From: Parasedimentitalea denitrificans
GTDB taxonomy: Bacteria; Pseudomonadota; Alphaproteobacteria; Rhodobacterales; Rhodobacteraceae
NCBI RefSeq assembly: GCF_011813015.1
Contig: NZ_QHLQ01000001.1
Location: 1 to 64,000, forward strand
Direction: 5' to 3'
Length of the DNA stretch: 64,000 nucleotides
Made by a program: the position numbers and the translations under genes. The notes under the pieces were generated by a model. The model saw nothing but the letters and a program-made list of their open reading frames with translations. It had not been told where the DNA came from and did no database searches. Of this stretch, positions 9,544-18,184 are shown piece after piece. Position 1 is the stretch's first letter. Every line of letters begins with the position of its first letter.

Positions 9544-9677
9544 AGTTTTTCTTATCCCCTCAGCAAAGCGCCTAGTGCCCTGCCCGAGTTTTAAGCACCT
9601 ACGGCCATAAAACGACCCCGGAGCGCTCAACCGGTTCTACAACGCCCCTCCTCCAAGGCGCTGCAGTATCTCAATTT

Positions 9678-10523
9678 TCAACGACGTTGTGACGGGTGCC
9701 AGAAGGTCAATGATTTCTCAATCAGCGCAACAGCGCCGTAGAACATCGACCCAGCCAGCGCCGCCACCACAATTTCAGCCCAGACCATATCCAACGCCAA
9801 TTGCCCAACACTGGTGGAAATCCGAAACCCCATGCCAACAGTAGGTGAGCCAAAGAATTCGGCCACAATGGCACCAACCAAGGCGAGTGTGGTCGAGATC
9901 TTCAAACCGTTGAAGATAAACGGCAGCGCCGCAGGAAGACGCAGTTTGAAAAAGCTCTGCCAATAGCTGGCAGCATAGGTCTGCATCAGATCTCGCTGCA
10001 TGGCACTGGTTTCCCGCAGGCCAGCAACCGTGTTCACCAGAACCGGAAAGAACACCATCACAACCACAACAGCCGCCTTTGAATGCCAATCAAAGCCAAA
10101 CCACATTACCAAGATTGGCGCAGTGCCAACAATTGGCAGGGCAGCGACAAAATTGCCCACGGGAAGCAAGCCTCGGCGTAGAAAGTCACTGCGGTCCATC
10201 ACGATCGCCATCAGGAACGCAGCAGAGCAACCAATCACATAGCCACTTAGCGCACCTTTGACGAAGGTCTGCAGAAAGTCCTCCCACAGTTTGGACAGAT
10301 TGGCGCCAAAGGCTGCACCGATATCGGTTGGCGCTGGCAGGATTACGAGCGGAACGTCAAGCCCGCGCACCAGCAATTGCCAAACCAGTAGCAGTGTCAG
10401 GCCAAAAATAGTGGGGACCAACAGCTGCACTTCACGAGTTGAGGATCTTGATCCATTGGCTAGGCGGCTGTTTAACCACCAACCACCGCACCAGACGAGA
10501 ACAGCAAGGATAACCATAATCAT
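9678..10523 (-). CDS. ABC transporter permease
   Basis: A 281-residue inner-membrane permease of the taurine/nitrate (SsuC/TauC) type. It starts at 10523 by an ATGA overlap with the stop of the preceding permease; a longer reading to 10622 would run inside that gene. The EAA-type loop that contacts the ATPase is near residues 170-195 (YAASYWQSFFKLRLPAALPF). Paired with the permease upstream, it forms a heterodimeric channel for the NMT1-type importer of the pyrimidine island. Confidence 0.9.
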   Translation of the reverse strand: MIMVILAVLVWCGGWWLNSRLANGSRSSTREVQLLVPTIFGLTLLLVWQLLVRGLDVPLVILPAPTDIGAAFGANLSKLWEDFLQTFVKGALSGYVIGCSAAFLMAIVMDRSDFLRRGLLPVGNFVAALPIVGTAPILVMWFGFDWHSKAAVVVVMVFFPVLVNTVAGLRETSAMQRDLMQTYAASYWQSFFKLRLPAALPFIFNGLKISTTLALVGAIVAEFFGSPTVGMGFRISTSVGQLALDMVWAEIVVAALAGSMFYGAVALIEKSLTFWHPSQRR

Positions 10524-11449
10524 GCACCCATCCCCATCCGTCTTAGAACCATCCGCTCGATCAGCCCCAGCAGAGCCACCAAACAGGCTGCCAGGATTGC
10601 AGCAGCAAACAGCGCCGACCAAATCTGCACGGTTTGACCGTAATAGCTGCCGCCCAAAAGACGCGCCCCTAATCCGGCCACCGCTCCCGTTGGCAATTCA
10701 CCCACGATGGCACCCACCAACGATGCAGCGATACCAATCTTCAGCGAGGCAAACAGGTAGGGCATAGACGCTGGCAGTCGCAACTTCCAGAAACCCTGAT
10801 TGGTGCTGGCATTATAGGTCCGCAACAGGTCCAGCTGCATCCCATCCGGACTGCGCAGACCTTTTACCATACCAACCACAACAGGAAAAAAGCTGAGATA
10901 GGCCGAGATCACCGCCTTGGGGATAATCCCCTGCACCCCAATTGAATACAGCACCACGATGATCATCGGCGCCAGCGCGATGATTGGAATGGTCTGACTG
11001 ACAATGGCCCAGGGCATCACCGACATTTCCATAACTTTGGAATGCACGATGCCAACCGCTAGCAGAATGCCCAAACCGGTGCCAATGGCAAACCCTAGCA
11101 AGGTAGCACTCAATGTCACCCAGCCATGATAAAACAGGCTGCGTTTAGACATCATCTTACCCTTCAGAACCATAGCGCCGGTGGTCTTCCACAGCTCTTG
11201 CGCCACCTGATGAGGGGCCGGCAAACGTGGTCGGTCCTGCGCCCATGTGGCAGGAACAGCAAAGCTGTTGCCCAGTACTAGTCCGATCTCCCCCAAATCA
11301 CGGCGCTCCTTTGCACCGACTGGGGTGACTTCAGCACCAGCGCGTTCGGCTTCAGTCAGGACACCTTTGATATTCATTGGCAAACAGGCCGCATACCAGA
11401 AAGCGATAATAACAGACAAAACGGTAAGGACGGCTATCAAGGTTTTCAT
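10520..11449 (-). CDS. ABC transporter permease
   Basis: A 309-residue permease of the same importer. The start at 11449 uses an ATGA overlap with the GNAT gene. An unusual soluble insert of about 80 residues (roughly 30-105) separates the first membrane helix from the rest, longer than in most SsuC-type permeases. The EAA loop YNASTNQGFWKLRLPASMPY sits near residue 215. The two permeases share this motif but differ elsewhere, so the transporter is a heterodimer. Confidence 0.9.
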   Translation of the reverse strand: MKTLIAVLTVLSVIIAFWYAACLPMNIKGVLTEAERAGAEVTPVGAKERRDLGEIGLVLGNSFAVPATWAQDRPRLPAPHQVAQELWKTTGAMVLKGKMMSKRSLFYHGWVTLSATLLGFAIGTGLGILLAVGIVHSKVMEMSVMPWAIVSQTIPIIALAPMIIVVLYSIGVQGIIPKAVISAYLSFFPVVVGMVKGLRSPDGMQLDLLRTYNASTNQGFWKLRLPASMPYLFASLKIGIAASLVGAIVGELPTGAVAGLGARLLGGSYYGQTVQIWSALFAAAILAACLVALLGLIERMVLRRMGMGA

Positions 11450-11904
11450 GAATGCCACTCCATCCTAAGCTCACGAATACCCGTTGCCTCGCGCCCCTCA
11501 AGCGAAACTAAAGTGCTCGGCTTCCCTTCATCCAATTCACCCACGGGTTTAAAACCTTCGCGCAGGTAAAACTGCTGGGCACGCTTGTTAGGCACATGAG
11601 TGTTCAGCGACAGGAAATCCCGACCAGCCTTGGCCTGATCCAGCAGTTTCTTGCCAATTCCAGCACCCGTCTCTGCACAATAAAAGCCCCAGATATGTGC
11701 CTTTTCCACGTCCAGCGACAGGTAGCCTTGGACCGGATCACCAGCCACCCAGATCTCGCGTTGTGACAAACCATTTCTCAGCGAATTCCCGATCTCTTCA
11801 GCTGGCAGGTCCCGCTTCATCCATTCGGTATCATCAATCCAACTGTTCACGATACTTGCCATGCCCGGCACATCACGCGGTTCCGCCCGACGCACCTCAG
11901 TCAT
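11446..11904 (-). CDS. GNAT N-acetyltransferase inside the ABC operon
   Basis: A 152-residue GNAT-fold acetyltransferase. The acetyl-CoA binding motif is seen as AETGAGIGKKLLDQAK, followed by LNTHVPNKRAQQFYLREGF, the typical final strand and helix. The start at 11904 overlaps the end of the ATPase gene by eight bases, and its stop overlaps the next permease by ATGA, so it is translationally coupled on both sides. The substrate is unknown. Its placement suggests a role in uptake or catabolism of the same compound, perhaps acetylating an amine intermediate or a protein. Confidence 0.82.
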   Translation of the reverse strand: MTEVRRAEPRDVPGMASIVNSWIDDTEWMKRDLPAEEIGNSLRNGLSQREIWVAGDPVQGYLSLDVEKAHIWGFYCAETGAGIGKKLLDQAKAGRDFLSLNTHVPNKRAQQFYLREGFKPVGELDEGKPSTLVSLEGREATGIRELRMEWHS

Positions 11905-12706
11905 CTGAATGCCCCGCACGCAGACCTTCGCGTACCCGATGGGCCACTTCGATAAACTCAGGACTGTCGCGGATATCCAACGGCCGCTCACTTGGCAGCG
12001 GGCTTTCGATGACGTCGGTAATCCGTCCGGGTCGCGGGCTCATCACCACAATCTTGGTCGACAGATACACCGCCTCTGGGATCGAGTGGGTAACAAAGCC
12101 AATAGTCTTGTTAGTACGCGCCCAGAGCTTGAGTAGCTGTTCGTTCAGGTGATCGCGCACAATTTCATCAAGCGCGCCAAAGGGTTCATCCATCAGCAAA
12201 ATGTCGGCGTCAAAGGCCAGCGCCCGCGCAATGCTAGCGCGCTGCTGCATCCCACCTGACAACTGCCAAGGGTACTTCCCACCAAAACCTGACAATTCAA
12301 CAAGTTCTAACACTTCGTTAACGCGCTTTTCTTGCTCTGCCTTGGAATAGCCCATGATCTCAAGCGGCAGCTTGATGTTACGCGCAATGTTACGCCAAGG
12401 ATACAGACCCGAAGCCTGAAACACATAGCCATATGCGCGCTGTCGACGGGCCTCGTCCGGGGTCATGCCATTGACGGTGATTTCACCACCTGTGGGCTGT
12501 TCTAGCGCAGCCATAACCCGCAGGAACGTGGTCTTGCCGCAGCCCGATGGTCCGATAAAGCTGACAAAGTCACCCTTGTTGATGGTCAGGTTCACATCTT
12601 TCAGCGCCTGCACCGAGCCGTCACTTGTTGGAAACACCAGATCCAAATTGCGGGCTTCGACGACGGCCTTGGTAACATCAGCCTGGGTGGTCGTTTCAAT
12701 ATTCAT
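11897..12706 (-). CDS. ABC transporter ATP-binding protein
   Basis: A 269-residue ATPase of the SsuB/TauB/ThiZ group that energises the two permeases. Walker A is GPSGCGKTT (near residue 55), the signature is LSGGMQQR (near 150) and Walker B is ILLMDEPFGALDE. It opens the transporter block, 57 bases after the dihydropyrimidinase gene, with a hairpin in the gap. Confidence 0.93.
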   Translation of the reverse strand: MNIETTTQADVTKAVVEARNLDLVFPTSDGSVQALKDVNLTINKGDFVSFIGPSGCGKTTFLRVMAALEQPTGGEITVNGMTPDEARRQRAYGYVFQASGLYPWRNIARNIKLPLEIMGYSKAEQEKRVNEVLELVELSGFGGKYPWQLSGGMQQRASIARALAFDADILLMDEPFGALDEIVRDHLNEQLLKLWARTNKTIGFVTHSIPEAVYLSTKIVVMSPRPGRITDVIESPLPSERPLDIRDSPEFIEVAHRVREGLRAGHSDD

Positions 12707-12733
12707 TCTATTGCCTTGATAACACAGGGTACT

Positions 12734-12755
12734 GGACCGCCTATAACGGCGGTCC
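12734..12755 (-). promoter_or_regulatory. intra-operon hairpin hydA / ABC ATPase
   Basis: GGACCGCC and GGCGGTCC pair around a six-base loop between dihydropyrimidinase and the ABC genes. With no T-run it is more likely a processing or stability element than a full terminator. Confidence 0.5.
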
Positions 12756-12763
12756 TCCGCTGA

Positions 12764-14218
12764 TTAAACGCCGGTTGCCGGAATACCCGACCGCTCCACT
12801 GGTCGTGGCGCGGTCAGCTCTTTCCAAGAGCTCAACGCCTTGTTGACCGTGGTATTTGCCTCGCGCGATACAAACTTGCCGTGTCCTTCTTGGCAGCGGA
12901 TCTCACCATCATGAACCGCCACATGGCCACGTGTCAGGGTAAAGCGTGGCAGGCCTTTGACCTCATGCCCCTCAAACACATTATAGTCGATTGCACTTTG
13001 CTGGGTAGAGGCCTGAATAGTCTTGCTTTTCTCAGGATCCCAGACCACCAGATCAGCATCCGCCCCAACCAGAACCGCGCCCTTCTTGGGATAGCAATTC
13101 AGGATCTTGGCGATGTTGGTCGAGGTCACGGCGACAAACTCATTAGGCGTCAGACGACCCGTAGCCACGCCATGTGTCCACAGCATCGGCATCCGATCTT
13201 CCAGCCCGCCAGTACCATTGGGGATTTGTGTAAAGTCGCCAATGCCATTTCGTTTCTGCTCGGTGGTAAAGGCACAGTGATCGGTTGCCACCACCGACAA
13301 CGACCCAGATTGCAGACCTGCCCACAGGCTATCCTGATGCTGCTTGTTCCGGAATGGCGGTGACATCACGCGACGTGCCGCATGGTCCCAATCTGGATTG
13401 AAATACTCGCTCTCATCCAGCGTCAGGTGCTGGATCAGTGGCTCACCCCAAACCCGCTTGCCCTGCATCCGGGCACGACGAATGGCCTCATGGCTGTCCT
13501 CGCACGATGTGTGAACCACATAGAGCGGTACACCAGCCATATCGGCAATCATGATCGCCCGATTGGTGGCCTCACCTTCCACCTGCGGTGGACGGGAATA
13601 GGCATGGGCCTCAGGACCATTATTACCGGCTGCCAATAGCTTAGCAGACAGTTCTGCCACCACATCGCCGTTCTCGGCGTGTACCATGGCAATGCCACCA
13701 AGCTCGGCCAAACGTTGGAATGACGAATACAACTCATCATCATTCACCATCAATGCGCCTTTGTAGGCCATGAAATGCTTGAAGGTGTTGATGCCACGTT
13801 CCTGAATGACGGTTTTAATGTCGTCAAACACCTGCTCGCCCCACCAGGTCACCGCCATGTGGAAGGAATAGTCACAGTTGGCGCGGGTCGATTTATTGTC
13901 CCAGCGTTTCAGCGCATCCAACAGGCTCTCGCCCGGGCTAGGCAGGGCAAAGTCCACCACCATAGTGGTTCCGCCAGCCAGACCAGCCCGCGTGCCGCTT
14001 TCAAAATCATCCGAGCTGTAGGTGCCCATGAACGGCATCTCAAGGTGCGTATGCGGGTCAATCCCCCCCGGCATCACATAACAGCCGGTGGCATCCAACT
14101 CCTCGTCACCTTTCAGATTGGGTCCGATCTGGGCAATCACCCCGTTCTCAATCAGGACATCCGCCTTGTAGGTGAGGTCAGCCGTGACGATAGTGCCGTT
14201 CTTGATGACTTTAGTCAT
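12764..14218 (-). CDS. hydA: dihydropyrimidinase
   Basis: Opens dihydrouracil or dihydrothymine to the N-carbamoyl beta-amino acid; also hydrolyses hydantoins. The 484-residue length fits the family. The metal-site motif GGIDPHTHLEMPFMG is near residue 55 and the carbamylated lysine lies in HFMAYKGALMV near 150; further metal histidines are in VHAENGD and YVVHTS. The start at 14218 follows GAGGAAC; the longer frame to 14320 would overlap the gene upstream. It is step two of the reductive pathway, between PreTA and the hydC product. Confidence 0.94.
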   Translation of the reverse strand: MTKVIKNGTIVTADLTYKADVLIENGVIAQIGPNLKGDEELDATGCYVMPGGIDPHTHLEMPFMGTYSSDDFESGTRAGLAGGTTMVVDFALPSPGESLLDALKRWDNKSTRANCDYSFHMAVTWWGEQVFDDIKTVIQERGINTFKHFMAYKGALMVNDDELYSSFQRLAELGGIAMVHAENGDVVAELSAKLLAAGNNGPEAHAYSRPPQVEGEATNRAIMIADMAGVPLYVVHTSCEDSHEAIRRARMQGKRVWGEPLIQHLTLDESEYFNPDWDHAARRVMSPPFRNKQHQDSLWAGLQSGSLSVVATDHCAFTTEQKRNGIGDFTQIPNGTGGLEDRMPMLWTHGVATGRLTPNEFVAVTSTNIAKILNCYPKKGAVLVGADADLVVWDPEKSKTIQASTQQSAIDYNVFEGHEVKGLPRFTLTRGHVAVHDGEIRCQEGHGKFVSREANTTVNKALSSWKELTAPRPVERSGIPATGV

Positions 14219-14237
14219 AGGTTCGTTCCTCAACTTA

Positions 14238-14639
14238 CTATTTCCCTTTGAATTTTCCTTGTCGGATTTGATGTTCCCGGCCGGCTTGAAATCCGAAAGT
14301 GCCCCCAACCAGTGACACAAGAACCAGCCAAGGTGTCCACAACATCACACTCGCATTAGACTCAACTGCATAGCGAATAAGAGTTTTGGGCAGCACATAG
14401 TTCGCGAAAGGCAAAACTCCCAGCCCAACAATCAATGCAAGAATTACAGCAGCTAGTAATCCATAGTAAAACAATGTCCGCCCCAGAATGGACGATACAG
14501 CATACAACATGATTGCGACTACAACCACTATTCCAAGATGCTCCCATGCAACAAAGAAAGGCAGCACAAACGCAATACCTGCCGCACACCACGACAAATA
14601 GTATTTCACAGTTTGTTTAGCCCCCTCATGAGCAGCCAT
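14238..14639 (-). CDS. small membrane protein in pyrimidine operon
   Basis: A 133-residue protein I cannot assign to a family. It has about four hydrophobic segments (near residues 13-30, 33-50, 55-75 and 95-115), a polar N-terminus and a basic C-terminus (HQIRQGKFKGK). The start at 14639 lies eight bases after the hydC stop behind GGAGTG, and it ends 19 bases before hydA, so it is firmly in the operon. Its base composition is a little richer in A and T than its neighbours. A transport accessory or metabolite-efflux role is possible, but nothing in the sequence proves one. Confidence 0.75.
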   Translation of the reverse strand: MAAHEGAKQTVKYYLSWCAAGIAFVLPFFVAWEHLGIVVVVAIMLYAVSSILGRTLFYYGLLAAVILALIVGLGVLPFANYVLPKTLIRYAVESNASVMLWTPWLVLVSLVGGTFGFQAGREHQIRQGKFKGK

Positions 14640-14647
14640 CGCGAAGT

Positions 14648-15898
14648 TCACTCCACTATTTCCGCCGTCTCTACCACCGCGTGGAACAACACATTCGCCC
14701 CGGCAGCCGCCCAATCCGGGCTGATCTCTTCGGCTTCGTTATGGCTCAGCCCGTCAACACAAGGGCACATCACCATCGCAGTTGGCGCTACCCGATTGAT
14801 CCAACAGGCATCATGCCCGGCGCCAGATATCAGGTCGATATGCGAATATCCCAACCGATCCGCGGCATTGCGCACCGCTGTGACACAGCCCTCGTCAAAG
14901 GCCACCGGGTCAAATCCGCCAACTTTCTCGAACTCGACGCTTACGCCCATTGCATCGGCAATATCCTGAGCCTGCTCACGGAAGTTCAACTCCATATCCT
15001 CGATCACCTCCAGCTCGGGACTACGGAAATCGACGGTAAAGACAACTCTTCCCGGGATCACATTGCGTGAGTTGGGGTAAACATCTATGTGACCAGCAGC
15101 GCCCACAGCATGAGGTGCATTTCGCCAGGCGATCTCATCCACCGCTTCCAGCATCCGCGCCATTGCTAGGCCAGCATTGCGTCGCATTGGCATCGGAGTC
15201 GATCCAGTATGGGCATCCTTACCGGTCACTGTCACTTGGGTCCAGCTGAGGCCTTGGCCGTGAGTGACAACGCCAATGTCCTTTTCATCTGCTTCCAGAA
15301 TAGGCCCTTGCTCGATGTGCAACTCAAAGAATGCATGCATTTTGCGCGCGCCGACCTCTTCTTCTCCACGCCAGCCAATGCGGCTCAGTTCATCGCCAAA
15401 CTTCTTGCCTTCGGCATCTTCGCGATCATAGGCCCAATCCTGCGTGTGAATACCCGCAAACACCCCCGACGACAGCATCGCCGGCGCATATCGCGTGCCT
15501 TCTTCGTTGGTGAAATTAGTCACCACAATGGGGTGTTTTGTCTTTATATTCATATCATTAAGCGATCGAAGAATCTCTAGACCGCCCAGAACGCCCAAAA
15601 CACCGTCATATTTTCCACCCGTCGGCTGGGTATCCAGATGAGACCCAACATAGACCGGCAGAGCGTCCGGATCACTGCCTTCTCGGCGGGCAAACATATT
15701 GCCCATCTGATCCAGCCCCATGGTACAACCTGCGGCTTCACACCAGCTTTGGAACAGGGCCCGCCCCTCGCCGTCTTCATCTGTCAGTGTCTGGCGATTG
15801 TTGCCGCCAGCCACACCGGGGCCGATTTTGGCCATCTCCATCAGGCTGTCCCACAGCCGCTCGCTGTTGATTGTTAGATTTTGACCAAGCGCAGCCAT
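14648..15898 (-). CDS. hydC: Zn-dependent hydrolase, probable beta-ureidopropionase
   Basis: A 416-residue M20-fold amidohydrolase that would cleave N-carbamoyl-beta-alanine to beta-alanine, CO2 and ammonia. Metal-ligand motifs are GSHLDTQPTGGKYDGVLG (near residue 85), NEEGTRY (near 130) and ELHIEQGP (near 195), the pattern of N-carbamoyl amino acid amidohydrolases and allantoate amidohydrolases. The pyrimidine context settles the assignment. It is the first gene of the leftward operon; a RutR-like operator lies 77 bases before its start. Confidence 0.9.
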   Translation of the reverse strand: MAALGQNLTINSERLWDSLMEMAKIGPGVAGGNNRQTLTDEDGEGRALFQSWCEAAGCTMGLDQMGNMFARREGSDPDALPVYVGSHLDTQPTGGKYDGVLGVLGGLEILRSLNDMNIKTKHPIVVTNFTNEEGTRYAPAMLSSGVFAGIHTQDWAYDREDAEGKKFGDELSRIGWRGEEEVGARKMHAFFELHIEQGPILEADEKDIGVVTHGQGLSWTQVTVTGKDAHTGSTPMPMRRNAGLAMARMLEAVDEIAWRNAPHAVGAAGHIDVYPNSRNVIPGRVVFTVDFRSPELEVIEDMELNFREQAQDIADAMGVSVEFEKVGGFDPVAFDEGCVTAVRNAADRLGYSHIDLISGAGHDACWINRVAPTAMVMCPCVDGLSHNEAEEISPDWAAAGANVLFHAVVETAEIVE

Positions 15899-15974
15899 GG
15901 TTGTGATCCTTCCCCGTCTGTCCGCCTTAGGGCGATATTCATTTGATGGTCCCGAAGCCTGTTACGACTATGAT

Positions 15975-15990
15975 TTGACCAACTGGTAAA
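15975..15990. promoter_or_regulatory. RutR-type operator upstream of hydC and rutR
   Basis: TTGACCAACTGGTAAA matches 15 of the 16 positions of the E. coli RutR consensus TTGACCA-N2-TGGTCAA (one mismatch, A for C, in the right half). It lies in the divergent region, 77 bases before hydC and 137 before rutR, and could serve both. Confidence 0.78.
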
Positions 15991-16126
15991 ACTCACGCTA
16001 TCACGGGTCAGGCACCAGTCAAGAAATTGCAGAGCAACAAGCTCAAAAACCACGAAAAATATGGGAAAATGTTGAAATATCAGGCATCAACAGGCCACAC
16101 CCCAAGTCAGGATCAAAGACACGTCG

Positions 16127-16741
16127 ATGAGTAAAGCGCCAAGCCCGACCCGAATTCAGAAAAAGAATCGCGCTGCCATCCTTGAGGCCGCGCTCGAGAT
16201 GTTCTCGACCCATGGTTTTCGCGGCACCACGGTAGACCAGATCGCCACCCAAGCGGGTCTCAGCAAACCCAACCTGCTGTATTATTTCCCCTCGAAAGAG
16301 GCAATTTTCGCCGAGCTGATGGAAGCGCTGCTAGACACTTGGCTGGATCCGCTGCGCGCTCTTGACCCAGATGGTGAGCCGCTGGACGAGATCCTGGCTT
16401 ATGTGCAGCGCAAGCTACAGATGAGCCGTGATTTTCCCCGCGAAAGCCGCCTCTACGCCAACGAAATTGTCCAGGGCGCGCCGCGCTTGGGTGACACAAT
16501 CGCCACTGATCTAAAGGCCCTAGTCGAAGAAAAATCCGCCCTACTGGAAAACTGGATGACAGCAGGCCGCATCAACCGCACCCACCCAAAGCACCTGCTA
16601 TTTTCAATCTGGTCTCTGACCCAGCATTATGCCGATTTCGACGTTCAGGTCCGTACCCTTATGGGCGACGAAGACCCCTATGACGCAGCCCCCGACTATC
16701 TTGAAACGCTCTACCGGCGAATGCTGACACCGCGCACCTGA
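16127..16741 (+). CDS. rutR: TetR-family pyrimidine regulator, RutR type
   Basis: A 204-residue repressor. The N-terminal helix-turn-helix is near residues 30-60 (TTVDQIATQAGLSKPNLLYYF), and the C-terminal domain with ESRLYANEIVQGAPRL matches the RutR (TetR_C_3) family, which in E. coli binds uracil and then leaves DNA. The gene lies between its two presumed target operons (hydC leftward and preT-preA) and two RutR-like operators flank it. The inference is that uracil or a related pyrimidine derepresses the island. A bidirectional terminator follows. Confidence 0.9.
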   Translation: MSKAPSPTRIQKKNRAAILEAALEMFSTHGFRGTTVDQIATQAGLSKPNLLYYFPSKEAIFAELMEALLDTWLDPLRALDPDGEPLDEILAYVQRKLQMSRDFPRESRLYANEIVQGAPRLGDTIATDLKALVEEKSALLENWMTAGRINRTHPKHLLFSIWSLTQHYADFDVQVRTLMGDEDPYDAAPDYLETLYRRMLTPRT

Positions 16742-16753
16742 TCCAGAATGCAA

Positions 16754-16790
16754 CAAGGGCGGCCCAATTGAGCCGCCCTTGCTTCTTTTT
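16754..16790 (+). terminator. terminator between rutR and preA
   Basis: CAAGGGCGGC and GCCGCCCTTG form a perfect ten-pair stem with an eight-base loop, followed by CTTCTTTTT on the plus strand. It ends rutR and, read the other way, may help end preA. Confidence 0.85.
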
Positions 16791-16824
16791 GCCTAAAATA
16801 CTCGCGCCGCAGGCAGACGCCCTA

Positions 16825-18129
16825 TTACTCGGCTGCTGTTGCCGACGGATTGTTAGGGTGCGTGGTCCAATTGGCATAATCTTCCGACACCACTTCGCCA
16901 GTACGCTCGTCCAATTGACCGGGCATCACCTGTTCCATGGTGATACAGTTTTCAACCGGACAGACATTCACACAGAGATTACAGGCAACACATTCGTCAT
17001 TCTTGACCGTGAACACACGGTCTTCTGACATCTCAATCGCCTGATGCGAAGTATCTTCACAGGCAGCAAAGCAACGACCACAGCTTATGCAGTCATCCTG
17101 ATTGATTACCGCTTTGGCGACATAGTTCAGGTTCAAATACTGCCAATCGGTAACGTTCGGCACCGCCTGGCCTATGAAATCCGCGATCGAAGCATGTCCT
17201 TTTTCATCCATCCACTGGGACAGCCCAGAGATCATCTCTTCGACAACTTTGAACCCATAGGTCATCGCGGCAGTGCAAACCTGCACGTTGCCAGCACCCA
17301 ACGAAATGAACTCAGCCGCATCACGCCAAGTGGTGACTCCACCGATGGCAGAAATGGGGAGACCATGGGTTTCAGGATCACGGGCGATTTCAGCCACCAT
17401 GTTCATGGCAATAGGTTTCACTGCCGGACCACAATACCCACCGTGCGTCCCCTTGTCGCCAATGGTCGGATTGGGCGCCATGATATCCAGATCTACTGAA
17501 ACAATCGAGTTGATCGTGTTGATCAGGCTGACTGCATCGGCACCACCGTTTTTGGCGGCACGCGCAGGCTGGCGAATATCGGTAATATTAGGCGTCAGCT
17601 TCACAATCACCGGCTTAGAATAGTACTTTTTGCACCACTCCGTAACCATCTGAATATATTCAGGAACCTGACCTACAGCCGACCCCATTCCGCGCTCAGC
17701 CATGCCATGGGGGCAGCCAAAGTTCAGCTCGATTCCATCCGCTCCTGTGGCTTCAACTTTTGGCAGGATATCTTTCCAAGCCTGCTCTTCACAGGGCACC
17801 ATCAAGGATACAATAATCGCGTGATCCGGGTAGTCCTTTTTGACCCGCGTGATCTCTTCCAGGTTCACCTCAAGCGGGCGATCGGTGATCAGCTCGATAT
17901 TGTTCAATCCCAACAGGCGACGGTCAGCCCCCCAGATCGCGCCATACCGCGGGCCATTGACGTTGACTACAGGCGGACCGGCCTCACCAAGGGTTTTCCA
18001 AACCACACCACCCCATCCGGCCTCAAAGGCGCGGCGTACGTTGTATTCTTTGTCCGTCGGCGGCGCCGAAGCCAGCCAAAACGGGTTCGGGGATTTGATC
18101 CCTAAAAATTCTGTTGTCAGATCAGCCAT
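16825..18129 (-). CDS. preA: NAD-dependent dihydropyrimidine dehydrogenase subunit PreA
   Basis: Reduces uracil or thymine to the dihydro form together with PreT. The 434-residue protein has an N-terminal FMN-binding barrel with the catalytic-cysteine segment NFGCPHGMAERGMG (near residue 130) and a C-terminal ferredoxin domain with two 4Fe-4S motifs (CISCGRCFAAC and CVACNLCVNVC). The start at 18129 follows GGAGCAGACAG; the longer frame to 18204 is not used because it runs into preT. About 20 residues at the C-terminus extend beyond the iron-sulfur domain. Confidence 0.95.
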   Translation of the reverse strand: MADLTTEFLGIKSPNPFWLASAPPTDKEYNVRRAFEAGWGGVVWKTLGEAGPPVVNVNGPRYGAIWGADRRLLGLNNIELITDRPLEVNLEEITRVKKDYPDHAIIVSLMVPCEEQAWKDILPKVEATGADGIELNFGCPHGMAERGMGSAVGQVPEYIQMVTEWCKKYYSKPVIVKLTPNITDIRQPARAAKNGGADAVSLINTINSIVSVDLDIMAPNPTIGDKGTHGGYCGPAVKPIAMNMVAEIARDPETHGLPISAIGGVTTWRDAAEFISLGAGNVQVCTAAMTYGFKVVEEMISGLSQWMDEKGHASIADFIGQAVPNVTDWQYLNLNYVAKAVINQDDCISCGRCFAACEDTSHQAIEMSEDRVFTVKNDECVACNLCVNVCPVENCITMEQVMPGQLDERTGEVVSEDYANWTTHPNNPSATAAE

Positions 18130-18155
18130 CTGTCTGCTCCTTGAATTGCTAGCTT

Positions 18156-18175
18156 GGGGCCGATGCGACGGCCCC
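18156..18175 (-). promoter_or_regulatory. hairpin between preT and preA
   Basis: GGGGCCG and CGGCCCC pair around a six-base loop in the 55-base gap. No T-run; likely an mRNA stability element within the operon. Confidence 0.45.
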
Positions 18176-18184
18176 ACTACTGGC

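Noticed and set aside
9486..9677. Thiamine (TPP) riboswitch before the NMT1/THI5-like gene
   Set aside because: The binding-protein family suggested one, but I find no THI-box-like CTGAGA element in the leader; the gene context is pyrimidine breakdown.
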